A stretch of DNA of 64,000 bases from Blattamonas nauphoetae (lineage: Eukaryota; Preaxostyla; Oxymonadida), in NCBI GenBank assembly GCA_033064195.1, contig JARBJD010000170.1:93835-157834 (forward strand), in the 5' to 3' direction. Within the stretch, counting starts at the first letter, position 1; the number at the start of each line of letters is the position of its first letter. The translations under genes were made by a program, and so were the position numbers. Shown here in pieces: positions 53,616 to 63,249 of this stretch. The notes beneath the pieces were generated by a model. That model made no database searches. It was not told where the DNA came from and was given only the letters and a program-made list of their open reading frames with translations.

Positions 53616-55552
53616 CAGGGTTCTGATTGGTCTGACCAAAACAGGCAAAGCTGAGTACATTTGATCCCACGAGACCACTTTTTGGGTGGGATCATTTTGC
53701 CGAAATAGGCACTTCGAATCCGCTCTCAAACTGTTTCACTTGTGTGACTCATTCGTTCAACCAACAGCACGAAAACCTCCGTTTGTTTTGCAGTGTTCAT
53801 TTTTGTCAAGATCCGGTCGGTAATATTCCACTTATCGTTCTACAATTTGTCATTTCTCCTTCAACTTTCTTTTCCGAACATTATTCTCACTCATTCTCCC
53901 TCAGATCTTCACTGGTTTATCACCTTTTCCCATGTTCACGTGATATCTTCCATGAATTCAACCAAATCCATCAGATTGTTTCAATTCAGTCATCATCAAA
54001 GAGATCCCACTCATTTCATGCTCCATCCACACTACTGACATCTCCAACCTCTCCAGTCCCTTTTCAACATGCGTATAGTGACTTCGCTTCGACTATTTAT
54101 GTCACAACCTCTGAATCACTCATCTGTGAGTCAAGCAATCTTCTTTGGGTCTGAACGAGCTCTGCTACTCAGAAGCAATCAAAATCTTGTCTCAATTTCT
54201 TATTATTACTTCATTCCTCTCATTATTACTCCGTGTTTCCGATAGAACTCAGAATTACGTGAAGTCATCATCAACCAAACGTAGTCACTTCGCACACGAC
54301 CAGTATCACATCCCTCACCATCACCCCTTCCTTCAAACTGATAGTCTGTCATTTATTTCTGCTTGACGAACTTTTAGTCGTCTTAAAGAGCTCTTTCTCG
54401 AAACGATCGCACAATCACGTCTCTTACACACTTCAGACTCGAACTACTTCCGATCTCGACAAACATACTCACAAAGACCTCGTTAATCACTGATGACCAC
54501 CCTCGTGCAAATCATTGGCCAGCTGATCTTCGCCATGGTTGCATTCAATGATCAATTTTTTGGTGTGATCTCTCTCCTCATTTGGACTGTATCCCTTCCG
54601 TTCTCCTTCCAATTGTATCATTTCTGATTCACTTTTGAATTTCTCGTTTTCAATGCATTATTCTCCCTCTCTCCCTCAGAACAAGATGGTGGACTGGAAA
54701 CCGTCGTTAAGTTCGCTACCACTCTCTCTGAGATCTCAAAATCGTCCTTCACTCATCCACTGTGATTGGAGTCTTTGCAGAGTTCGGGAGATCTCGATTG
54801 TCTCGTCAGTTACGTGTCGATCACTCTCACTCAGCCACACTATCTCTCTCAACAGATTTTGTCGCCATCAGATCCGTCTCTGATTCCATCTCCACCATTT
54901 TATCCTAATTCCTCTCCCACCCCATCATCGACAAGGTTCGTGTTCCGCAATTTCATCTTCAACATCTTACGAACATTATTCACGTTTCCGCTCAAACCTG
55001 ACCGTGCATTGGCCCTGCATTCATCAGAAGTCGTGAAGATACTCCTCAAAGAAGCTTAAAGAATGAATTGAGATGGGATTTGGCCGACAAAACAGAAATG
55101 ACAGACCACGTTCCCTGACTCGACATTCGGGCCGCCTTCATTGCAAGGATAGGGTCCAGCCTTTCCCTTCATCTCCAAATATATCGTCTGGATCTTTACT
55201 CGTTTGTTTGTCTTGAGTACAAATCTCCCAGACATCGACCACAGATCGCCACAACTTCTCCACCTCACACTGGACTCACTATTCTCCTCTCACGCTTAGC
55301 TGGATCTTTTCCACTAGATCTTCGCTTATTCTCCTCTGTCGAACTGGGAACGTCCAAGTTCCCTCGATGATGACATCACAACATAAAGTGTCCATATTTT
55401 TCTACTCTATGGACAAATAAGTTTCATATCAAAGATTTATGGATAATTTGATAATGATACAATGAAATAGTGTGAAATAAAAGGAAATTATAAAGCAGGT
55501 ATTTGGTGGGATCAAAAAAGCGTGGGATCAGTGGGATCAAATCAGAACCCTG
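53616..55552. mobile_element. hAT-type element, 1.94 kb, with exon-like cargo
   Basis: Perfect 13-bp inverted ends CAGGGTTCTGATT and AATCAGAACCCTG, flanked by a perfect 8-bp target duplication GTAATCCC (53608-53615 and 55553-55560). This is the hAT signature, and the ends share CAGGGTT with the element at 21.2 kb. Subterminal copies of TGATCCCAC occur near both ends. No transposase is recognised inside; instead there are several short protein-like frames separated by C/T-rich tracts ending in AG. Confidence 0.9.
53744..55059 (+). pseudogene. captured gene fragments inside the hAT element
   Basis: Plus-strand segments preceded by intron-like acceptors (TTTTGCAG at ~53792, CTCCCTCAG at ~53905 and ~54681) encode globular-looking pieces, the last being SSGDLDCLVSYVSITLTQPH through FVFRNFIFNILRTLFTFPL to LKEA at 55059. 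They lie in different frames. They could be exons of a captured host gene with introns retained, or exons of an unrecognised gene. No transposase motif is visible. Confidence 0.4.
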
Positions 55553-55560
55553 GTAATCCC

Positions 55561-56083
55561 ACTCAGGACCGTGACTCGCGATGGGACCTTTCCCACAGCG
55601 ACTGCCACCCAGTTCTTCGCGGAGACGATCCTTTTTTCTCCGCTTGAAGATTGGCTGCGAGTATCTTGCCCCTTCACATCCTCTCTCCCATTCATGATGC
55701 TAACCAGAATTGATTCCTTTTCTTCCCACGACCTTTGCTCTCCCACCATCTCTACCACCTTCACCTCCCTTCAAAATCATCGCTAGATTCTCCTCTTCAG
55801 CGATATTCCTTCATCTCCTCGCAGAATCATCACTTGATCCTAGTAGTTATAGAAGCGAATAGAGAACCAATCTGAAAAAGTCTTTGAAATCAAAACTAAA
55901 AGTCAACGCCGATTGACCAATTTTGAACCTTGTATTAAAAGGAATTTATGACATTTTGATGACATCAAAAAAGTGCCCTAAATTTGAAAATAATGGCCAA
56001 AAAAGGACCTCGTGAAAAGTGTCCTTTTTGAAGCTTTTTTTGAGTACTTTCCAAAAACAAAGTCGATTTCTTTTTTTATTCAA
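55561..56083. other. junction into the A/T-rich virus-like element
   Basis: No gene. Composition shifts from mixed to clearly A/T-rich at about 55.8 kb. The left end of the Polinton-like element is probably here, but its terminal repeat cannot be identified without the right end, which lies outside the window. Confidence 0.5.
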
Positions 56084-56101
56084 TTTTTTAATTTGGATAA
56101 A
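56084..56101 (+). promoter_or_regulatory. T-rich start-codon box, gene 1 of the element
   Basis: TTTTTTAATTTGGATAAA directly abuts the ATG. It matches the boxes at 58385 and 58818 at 15 or more of 18 positions. Confidence 0.65.
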
Positions 56102-56695
56102 ATGAGTTGCGTATTAACACCAAATCAACTACAGGAAATATTGGACAAAGAAAATTTGAAGATGAAAGTTCCACCAACTCTCAATCGACAAGGAACAACA
56201 TATCTCACATCGAGCACTTTCGAATATTATCACGAAGATAAACCAGATGACATTTATCGAGTGTACTTACAGCGTTTTGTCAAAGGATCTAGACCACACA
56301 CGAATCGCCAGAGATACATTCAAGTATCCAATTGTTGCACGAAAGCAAAGTTTCTCGAGTCAATGAAAAATGAGAATTGTGAACTCATTTCTGAATACAA
56401 GTATGCTGATTCACTTGTCACATACCGGTACGAAGGAGTCGAATGGAAAGTGATTCCATCGAAATGGATGAAGGGATATCGAGCTCATAATTGTCAACGA
56501 AAACATTACACACAATCGTTTGTTGAAAATGAATTGAAAAAAGAGAATTGTGAACTCATTGGAACATACACAAAGGTACTTGAGCCATTCAAATATCGCG
56601 ATTTACGAACAAAGAATGAGTATTACGTTCGCTTGGACAATTGGTTGTATTTTGGAGACCGTCCTCACTTGAGAAAGTACCACGAAAGGTCATGA
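56102..56695 (+). CDS. repeat-unit protein of the virus-like element, 197 aa
   Basis: Built from about three copies of a ~50-residue unit. Unit 2 has ENCELISEYKYADSLVTYRY, then GVEWKVIPSKWMKGYRAHN. Unit 3 has ENCELIGTYTKVLEPFKYRD, then YYVRLDNWLYFGDRPH. Unit 1 is the most diverged (STFEYYHEDK, then FVKGSRPHTN). Pattern: N-C-E-L-I, Tyr, a hydrophobic strand, Trp, Gly, Arg-Pro-His. Such short repeats recall modules attached to nucleases in large DNA viruses and phages, but I cannot name the family. The ATG was chosen because the T-rich box abuts it. It is related to the gene at 58403. No membrane segment. Confidence 0.7.
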   Translation: MSCVLTPNQLQEILDKENLKMKVPPTLNRQGTTYLTSSTFEYYHEDKPDDIYRVYLQRFVKGSRPHTNRQRYIQVSNCCTKAKFLESMKNENCELISEYKYADSLVTYRYEGVEWKVIPSKWMKGYRAHNCQRKHYTQSFVENELKKENCELIGTYTKVLEPFKYRDLRTKNEYYVRLDNWLYFGDRPHLRKYHERS

Positions 56696-58384
56696 AAATA
56701 CTGAAAATCTATTTTTGACCACAAATCACTGAAATCCAACATGATAACCATTTCGAAAAATTCTGCAAAAAATTCTAAAATCTCGGGGACACTGTAGGTC
56801 ATCGATCAAGACAATCCTGATCAAAATCGGTTGGGAATTCGTCGAACTGTGTACCGAACTTAGGTCCAAAAAGTGACGAAAAAGTCGATGTTCAGATTTC
56901 GCCACTATGAACACCTTTATGTCTCAAATTGTGTTCAAACACGTTCTAAAATTACGAAATTGATTTTGATAGGTGAAATTTTAGGAAAAAAGCACTTTTG
57001 AAAAAAAAGTTTGATCCGACCCCACAACATATTTTGAAAATGACAAAATTTTTAAGGAGGAGAAAGTGACGTCTCGCTCTTCTCCTACACGTCACTTTTC
57101 GCCCTCTGATGGTCTCAAAACGTGTCAAATCGGTAGTGGACAGGTATTCGCGTCATTCGGTTCTGATGATCCTCGACACACGATCGTTTTCACAATTTTT
57201 TGTCAATTTTCATTTTAAACGATTTTCCTTCAAACCACTTCGCAATTGCACTCAAGCGACGCTTTTTTGAGAATTCTGGTTGTACATCACCTATAGTTCG
57301 CTCTGGAGGGTCGGTTTTTCGATCACACCTCTGACGACACTCTTGCACCAACATTGTGACACTATGGATTTTTTGATCTGAATTTCGTTACAAATCCTTC
57401 TTTCTCACGGTATGAGTAAGGTGTGCTCGAATTTTGAGGAGATTTTGTCGGATAGTTCTCTCATAAAGTCACTTTTTCATGTTTTCACTTCTCAACTTTT
57501 GACCGTTTTTGTCACTTCAAAACCGACTGTAGTCCCTTTCATTTCATCACTTTCTCTCCCCATTTCACATATGATCTGTTCATCATTCCTCTTCATTTTG
57601 CTCAATTCACTTCCATTTTGTGGGCCGTTCTCACTTCACTAGCACATCATTTTAGTCGAGTTTTCATCACTTTTTTCACAAAAACAGAGTAAAAGAAAGC
57701 GAAACAACCAACAATGAAACGGGCAAGTATGAAACTGAGAGGGAAATTGACGATCGTGAAAACTGTGTGAAATGTGACACCAATAGTGAAAATGTCGCTT
57801 GTGTTCTCGGTTTTCTCTCTTTAAAACAACAAAAATGATTCAGAAAAGTATGTGAAATGATGAAGATTACGGAAAAATTCCGAGATATTGAGTGAGCCGT
57901 TGAAAGTGAGATCTCGGTAAAAGTCCGGAATCTTCACTTAACGGAAATTAGTGTGTTGTATTGGAGAAAAAGTTTGAACGAACTGAGTATGAATGAAGTG
58001 GTTAAAAACAGTAAACAACGAGAAAACGAAGACGGAAGTGGTCATGAAAATGAAAACATAACGAGTGAAAATGAAGTGACAATTCGGTTGAAACTAGTGA
58101 AAACAGAGCTGAAACAAGATAAAAATGATGTCGATATGGTGAAGAATGCATACTTTTACCGAGATCTGGACCCGGTTGTGAATCGCTCAATAACTCTGTA
58201 AAAGTTCGGAAAATCCAAAAAACGAAGCATACAATCATGATCTCCAACTTCAGGAGATTCCAAAACGCGACAAATCAGAACGAAACAAGCACTCTTGAGA
58301 ATTGAGTGATCGAACCCATTGATCCTCGATCTGAGAGACAAAATCCAAAACTGAGAAATCAACGAAAGAAAATCTAATTTTGAC
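56696..58384. other. 1.7-kb intergenic region of the element
   Basis: A/T-rich, with no convincing gene. Arms AAAGTGACGT (57063-57072) and ACGTCACTTT (57089-57098) form a 10-bp hairpin. An 82-codon charged frame at 57953-58201 begins without the element's start box, so I do not call it. Confidence 0.5.
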
Positions 58385-58402
58385 TTTTTTAATTTGTATT
58401 AA
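58385..58402 (+). promoter_or_regulatory. T-rich start-codon box, gene 2 of the element
   Basis: TTTTTTAATTTGTATTAA directly abuts the ATG at 58403. Confidence 0.7.
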
Positions 58403-58792
58403 ATGAATCCAACTGCGATGTACAAGGAAAGACGTCGAGTATGTTCAGAACAAGCATTAATTGAATCAATGAGAGAAGAGAACTGTTCGCTGGTCTCTGA
58501 GTATGTCAGAAATAATGTGCCGGTGACGTATGTTCATGAGGGAATTGAATGGAGAATAAAACCAAAGTTGTGGAATCAAGGAAACAGACCTCACAATACA
58601 AAACGTCGTCACTACACTCAAACATTCGTCGAAAATGAACTGAAGAAATACAATTGTGAACTCGTTGGTGAGTACACACAAGTTCTGGTTCCATTCACAT
58701 ATCGAGAGATTGGTGGAAGTGAAGTGTTCAGAATTAGACTTGATTCCTGGTTAAAGGCACCGAAAAAGCCCCATCAGAGAAAACAGAAATAA
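58403..58792 (+). CDS. second repeat-unit protein of the element, 129 aa
   Basis: Two units of the module seen in the protein at 56102: EENCSLVSEYVRNNVPVTYV with GIEWRIKPKLWNQGNRPHN, then YNCELVGEYTQVLVPFTYRE with VFRIRLDSWLKAPKKPH. The linker YTQTFVENELKK is nearly identical to YTQSFVENELKK of the first protein, so the two genes arose by duplication. The Arg/Lys-rich C-terminus could bind nucleic acid (inference). It is encoded 44 bp upstream of the polymerase-leader ORF, same strand, with the same promoter-like box. Family unknown. Confidence 0.75.
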   Translation: MNPTAMYKERRRVCSEQALIESMREENCSLVSEYVRNNVPVTYVHEGIEWRIKPKLWNQGNRPHNTKRRHYTQTFVENELKKYNCELVGEYTQVLVPFTYREIGGSEVFRIRLDSWLKAPKKPHQRKQK

Positions 58793-58817
58793 ACGCTCAA
58801 CTTTTTTTATTTTCGGA

Positions 58818-58835
58818 TTTTTTAATTTGTAGTAA
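58818..58835 (+). promoter_or_regulatory. T-rich start-codon box before the polymerase region
   Basis: TTTTTTAATTTGTAGTAA abuts an ATG at 58836, not the ATG of the polymerase frame at 58976. Confidence 0.7.
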
Positions 58836-58973
58836 ATGGCACTGCTAAAACCAGTCAAGGAAAGAATTCAAGAAATTCGAGATCTCTTTCCGAATGCACA
58901 ATTTCAATTTAGTGATGGTCGAACGTATATTCCAGACAGCAAAAATTATCAACATCACGTTCATTTCTTCTGA
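58836..58973 (+). CDS. 45-codon leader ORF upstream of the polymerase
   Basis: ATG at the start box, sequence MALLKPVKERIQEIRDLFPN and on to TGA at 58971-58973. The polymerase ATG follows 2 nt later in another frame. It may be the real N-terminus of the polymerase joined by a frameshift, a separate small protein, or a regulatory upstream ORF. I see no homology to other proteins. Confidence 0.5.
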   Translation: MALLKPVKERIQEIRDLFPNAQFQFSDGRTYIPDSKNYQHHVHFF

Positions 58974-58975
58974 AT

Positions 58976-61900
58976 ATGCTTCAACACACAGATCGCGAGT
59001 TTCCACATCCAATAAAGAATCTCGATCTCAATCTCATTCCAGATTTTATTGAACAAGTGAAACTTCGACAACAGATGGCGTCAGAAGATCGACTCGCTCA
59101 CCGAATGATTGTTGAAAACATGAGAGCAAATCCAAGAGTGAACAAAGAAGAACTGAAGAAGCAAGTGTTCAGAATGACATGGAAACTGAAATCAATTGAA
59201 GAGAAGTTGATGGATCATTGGATGAAGAATCTATTGATCATTCAGAAGAAAAATGAACAAATGGAAAAAAGAGAAGTGCAGACATTTGATGGATTTGAAG
59301 AATGCATATTACTTGCTGAACCGCGTGACAAAGCAGCATTCAATTCTTGTCTCATGAATGCACGAAGGAAGTTCAAAAAGAATGAGGTCGAGAAGGTTGA
59401 GGATAATGGAAAACCATATCAGTTGTACTTCCACAATCATCTGAAGAACGTTGAAGAAATCACAACCTTCATCAAAGCAGTGTTCGACAAGGAGAAGGAT
59501 CATCCATTCAAGATTTGTATTGACTTTGGAAAGATCATCGAGAGAAAAGACAAAGATGAGACAACATACAAGGATTTCAGACCAGAATTGGAGAATACAT
59601 CGAAGAGTTTCCCAACTGTGATCAGAAGTTCAGGAGACATCAATGAGTATTCAAAATATGCGATCAATCTGATCAAAGAATCTCAAGAGAGAACACTGAT
59701 GGATACGAAGACTATGTACATCGCATTCCACTCTATTCTAGTTGCAGTCTATCGATTCCCAGTTGCAGGAAAAACGAATGCAATTCTCACTGAACACATC
59801 AAAACGAGAAACGTTCGGTATATCGATTCTGAGTTCAACATCTGCTTCTTTCAATCATTGTCATTCCTCACCCTTCCTGAGGTTCCTGGCAAGAAGATAT
59901 CAATCAACATGAGAAACGTTGAAGCAAAAAGATTGTTCGCAGTATTTGAGAATCTCACACACCTTCGACCACATCAATTAACTGAACATTTGCGAAAATA
60001 TCCTGGATTTGATATTACATGTGACATTGAGAAAGCGATGCAAAGATTCAACATCACAGTTCACATTTATGAATTTGACGAAGACAAGAAGCGATATTTC
60101 CTAAGTCAATCTTATGTCAACGAAAATGATGATGCAAGAGTTCTCCCACTTCTGATGATTCCACTTACAGCCACTCTCGTTCATGTGATGTTCATTGTTG
60201 ATCCTGAGAAAATCACTGGATATAAACTCTGTCCGTATTGTCAGTCAAGAGGATTCCAAGTCAAGGATTCTCACTTCAAGACATACTACGAGAAGCATCT
60301 CAAAGAGTGCAAAGAACTTGATGGAAAACATGTGAAGAAGATCTCACTCGATAAAACACCACGACCATATGTTCCACATATTCTCAACAATAGAACGTAT
60401 GAATATCTGATGGCACACAAAAGACAAGACGAATTCAAACCAACACAATACTACATCACATACGATTTCGAAACAATGGAAGATCTCATTCTTGACAATC
60501 TATTCTCCGATGACAACACACAACTGATCTCACATTTGAAACCTCTCTCAGTTGCATCAGCAATCAAAACAAAATCAGGGGTGAAGTCAATATACTTTGA
60601 TCTTCGAGATGGAAAAGACTTCGTGAAGCAGTGGATCAGACAACTCTTCGAATATGCTGAGACTGTTCGAGAGGACAACTACTACGATGACCCAGAGATT
60701 CCTTCACAGAATGAAGTCAGTGTGATTGGATTCAACAGCTCCAGATTCGACATCAATCTCATCTTCCGTGATCTCGTTGACAAAGTTTGGAAAGTCGTGA
60801 GCTTCCTTGGATCTACAACGAAGTACAAACAAGTACTGATCCGACATGAGAAAACACAACAAGTGCTCCGCTTTATTGATATGATGTCTTACACTGGACC
60901 AATGACTTTGGATAATGCAGTCAAAGCCTTCGGAGGAAACACTACACTCCAGAAATCATTCTTTGCTTACGAATCATTCGACTCATCAGATTTCGATGCA
61001 GTGTTGAGCAAACAAGAACCATTCTCCAAGTATGAATTCTATTCGAGTCTGAACAACAGTGAAATGTCTGACAGTGACTACCAAATGTACCTTGATGATT
61101 GGCATACGCAAGGCTTCATGAATCGATGGGACTATCTGAAATTCTACAACATTAGAGATGTCGAATGTATGATTGCACCTCTGGACAATCTGATCGATTT
61201 GAACTTCCAATACAAAGTGGATATGTTGCACAATCTCTCATTGTCAGCCAACGCTTCAGCAATCAAGTATGCTTGTGCCTACAAAGACTTTGATATCGAC
61301 GATGATTTCAATGGAGTGGATCAATCTGGAGAAATAAAAATCACAAAGCAATACTGGAAGTACAAAGTTGCATCGTACATCTATCAAGACCAGAAAGCTT
61401 ATCGCAATTCTAACAAAAATGTCACTGAAGCAGACTACGACTGGTTTGTTCAACAGTGCAAGAGAGTGTGCTACATCTGCAAGAGTCACTTCTCACAAGC
61501 AGTACGACCAACTCTGGATAGAATCGACAATTCGAAAGGACATTCAAAAGAGAACGTGAAGATCTGTTGTGATTACTGCAACACCTACAAGTCAGACAAA
61601 GATGAACATCTCACACGATTGAGAATTCAACTGAAGAAGTACTGTATCTGGAAATCATTACCTATGACTCTGACACATGAGCAAACCTATCACAAACTGA
61701 GAGCTGCAGTGACTGGTGGATTGTCGAATGTTCAACATCGACAGAACATCAAAGACGTTACACCAATCAATCACTTCAAGTATGAAGACGGAAAAGTCAA
61801 ATCAATAGATACTGAACACAAGATGACTCACGTTTGTGGTGTTGACTTTAATTCACTTTATCCAAGTGCTTTCTCCTCAATCAAGAACAAAAACAATCCA

Positions 61901-63226
61901 TACACAAATCACAGAATGTACATGCCAGGAAGATGTTTGTACACTGCAACAGGAGATAAAGAATGTCGTGAGATCATCGAGAACAAGAATCAGAAGTCAC
62001 TATTCGTTGCAGAACTGAAAGGACACATCGATGAGAATTATATCAATGATTTCATTAATTTCCCACCAATCTTCAGAAACATTGTGGTCAATACAACAGA
62101 AGAAAACATTGGTGAGAAGACATATTCATTGATGAAGAAACATGGATTGAAGACTGATGACAAACAAAGAAAGCTGACCCAACTCTTGAGCACACACGAT
62201 CAGTATATGTTCTTTTCGACATACTATCTGTGGTTCCTCATCGACTATTGCCACTTCATTGTCGACGACATTAAGACTGTAATGGTATACTCGAGACATG
62301 CTGGATTTGAACCATTTGTGACCTCATTCATGAATGACAGAATAGAAGCAATGAAGGTTGGAAATAAGGGAAAAGAACAATTCTGTAAGACCAACTTGAA
62401 TGGAAGTTACGGATACGATGGAATGAACACTGAGAAGTACAACTCAATCACAATCTGCAATGAGAAGAGAACATACTTGAAACAAATGATGAAAGGATTT
62501 GTGGCGACTCGAGAGATCAATGAGGACAACTACATTGTGATCGAAGACAGAGAGAAAGCATCGTGCAAAACATGTTTACAAGAAGCAGTATTCACACTCG
62601 ACAATGCCAAGTTCTGGTATCTGAATTTCATCTACAATTTCATGTACAAGTGTCTAGACATGAACAAGATCCATTTCTGTGAGGGAGACACTGATTCTGC
62701 ATATTGGGCAATATCTGGAGATCCAAGTGCTGGAATCCATCAACAATTTGAACATGTTATTGCTGACAAGGAATTCTATGATGCACTCAAATTTGAATGG
62801 TTTCCCAATCCTGAAAAGGGTGTCGATGATGAGAAGAAGCTGTTGGGACTAGCAATTGAAAAGGAAGGTGAACAGATGATCTGTCTTGCACCCAAGTGTT
62901 ACTCTCTCGATGAGAAATGCAAAATCAAAGGAGTGTCTCTGAAGAAAACCAACATCACGAGTGACGATTATGTGAAGTGTCTCAATGGAGAGAAAACAGT
63001 GACTACAACACTGAACTTCACCGTAAAACGGTTCAAGCATCATGATGATGCGTTTCAGACGAGAAGAATCGTGAGCGAAGAGAATACAAATGGATTTGAG
63101 ATCGCCAAAATACAACAACAGAAACTCAATCTCAGTGGAATTCATCTGAAGGCAATCGTACTTGAAAATGAATCGTGTCCTCCATTCATTCATGGACTGA
63201 AAGCAACTGATTATATTATTGAATAA
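58976..63226 (+). CDS. polB: protein-primed family-B DNA polymerase with HNH motif, 1416 aa
   Basis: Replicative polymerase of a Polinton/Maverick-like or virus-like element. Exonuclease motifs: YDFETM (D497, E499), GFNSSRFD (N587, D592) and YNIRD (Y724, D728). Palm motifs: DFNSLYPSA (D957), KTNLNGSYG (K1138, Y1145) and EGDTDSAYW (D1238, D1240). Extra length between the palm motifs fits the TPR1/TPR2 insertions of protein-primed enzymes. The ~480-residue N-terminal extension holds a Cys/His cluster (CPYCQ, then H and C). Between exonuclease and palm lies an HNH-nuclease motif: CYIC (C832, C835), LDRIDNSKGH (D848-H856), ENVKICCDYCN (N860-N869). All catalytic residues are present, so it should be active. 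No intein splice motifs were seen. It ends at TAA. Confidence 0.93.
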   Translation: MLQHTDREFPHPIKNLDLNLIPDFIEQVKLRQQMASEDRLAHRMIVENMRANPRVNKEELKKQVFRMTWKLKSIEEKLMDHWMKNLLIIQKKNEQMEKREVQTFDGFEECILLAEPRDKAAFNSCLMNARRKFKKNEVEKVEDNGKPYQLYFHNHLKNVEEITTFIKAVFDKEKDHPFKICIDFGKIIERKDKDETTYKDFRPELENTSKSFPTVIRSSGDINEYSKYAINLIKESQERTLMDTKTMYIAFHSILVAVYRFPVAGKTNAILTEHIKTRNVRYIDSEFNICFFQSLSFLTLPEVPGKKISINMRNVEAKRLFAVFENLTHLRPHQLTEHLRKYPGFDITCDIEKAMQRFNITVHIYEFDEDKKRYFLSQSYVNENDDARVLPLLMIPLTATLVHVMFIVDPEKITGYKLCPYCQSRGFQVKDSHFKTYYEKHLKECKELDGKHVKKISLDKTPRPYVPHILNNRTYEYLMAHKRQDEFKPTQYYITYDFETMEDLILDNLFSDDNTQLISHLKPLSVASAIKTKSGVKSIYFDLRDGKDFVKQWIRQLFEYAETVREDNYYDDPEIPSQNEVSVIGFNSSRFDINLIFRDLVDKVWKVVSFLGSTTKYKQVLIRHEKTQQVLRFIDMMSYTGPMTLDNAVKAFGGNTTLQKSFFAYESFDSSDFDAVLSKQEPFSKYEFYSSLNNSEMSDSDYQMYLDDWHTQGFMNRWDYLKFYNIRDVECMIAPLDNLIDLNFQYKVDMLHNLSLSANASAIKYACAYKDFDIDDDFNGVDQSGEIKITKQYWKYKVASYIYQDQKAYRNSNKNVTEADYDWFVQQCKRVCYICKSHFSQAVRPTLDRIDNSKGHSKENVKICCDYCNTYKSDKDEHLTRLRIQLKKYCIWKSLPMTLTHEQTYHKLRAAVTGGLSNVQHRQNIKDVTPINHFKYEDGKVKSIDTEHKMTHVCGVDFNSLYPSAFSSIKNKNNPYTNHRMYMPGRCLYTATGDKECREIIENKNQKSLFVAELKGHIDENYINDFINFPPIFRNIVVNTTEENIGEKTYSLMKKHGLKTDDKQRKLTQLLSTHDQYMFFSTYYLWFLIDYCHFIVDDIKTVMVYSRHAGFEPFVTSFMNDRIEAMKVGNKGKEQFCKTNLNGSYGYDGMNTEKYNSITICNEKRTYLKQMMKGFVATREINEDNYIVIEDREKASCKTCLQEAVFTLDNAKFWYLNFIYNFMYKCLDMNKIHFCEGDTDSAYWAISGDPSAGIHQQFEHVIADKEFYDALKFEWFPNPEKGVDDEKKLLGLAIEKEGEQMICLAPKCYSLDEKCKIKGVSLKKTNITSDDYVKCLNGEKTVTTTLNFTVKRFKHHDDAFQTRRIVSEENTNGFEIAKIQQQKLNLSGIHLKAIVLENESCPPFIHGLKATDYIIE

Positions 63227-63231
63227 ACACA

Positions 63232-63249
63232 AACTTTATTTTTGTATAA
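63232..63249 (+). promoter_or_regulatory. T-rich start-codon box, last gene
   Basis: AACTTTATTTTTGTATAA abuts the ATG at 63250; weaker match to the other three boxes but same position. Confidence 0.5.

Noticed and set aside
57953-58201. 82-codon charged gene in the virus-like element
   Set aside because: It lacks the start-codon box carried by the other genes of the element and has no in-frame ATG at its beginning.
61469-61581. Intein or group I intron homing endonuclease in the polymerase
   Set aside because: No splice-block residues at the borders of the HNH region, and it sits between domains rather than in a conserved catalytic motif.
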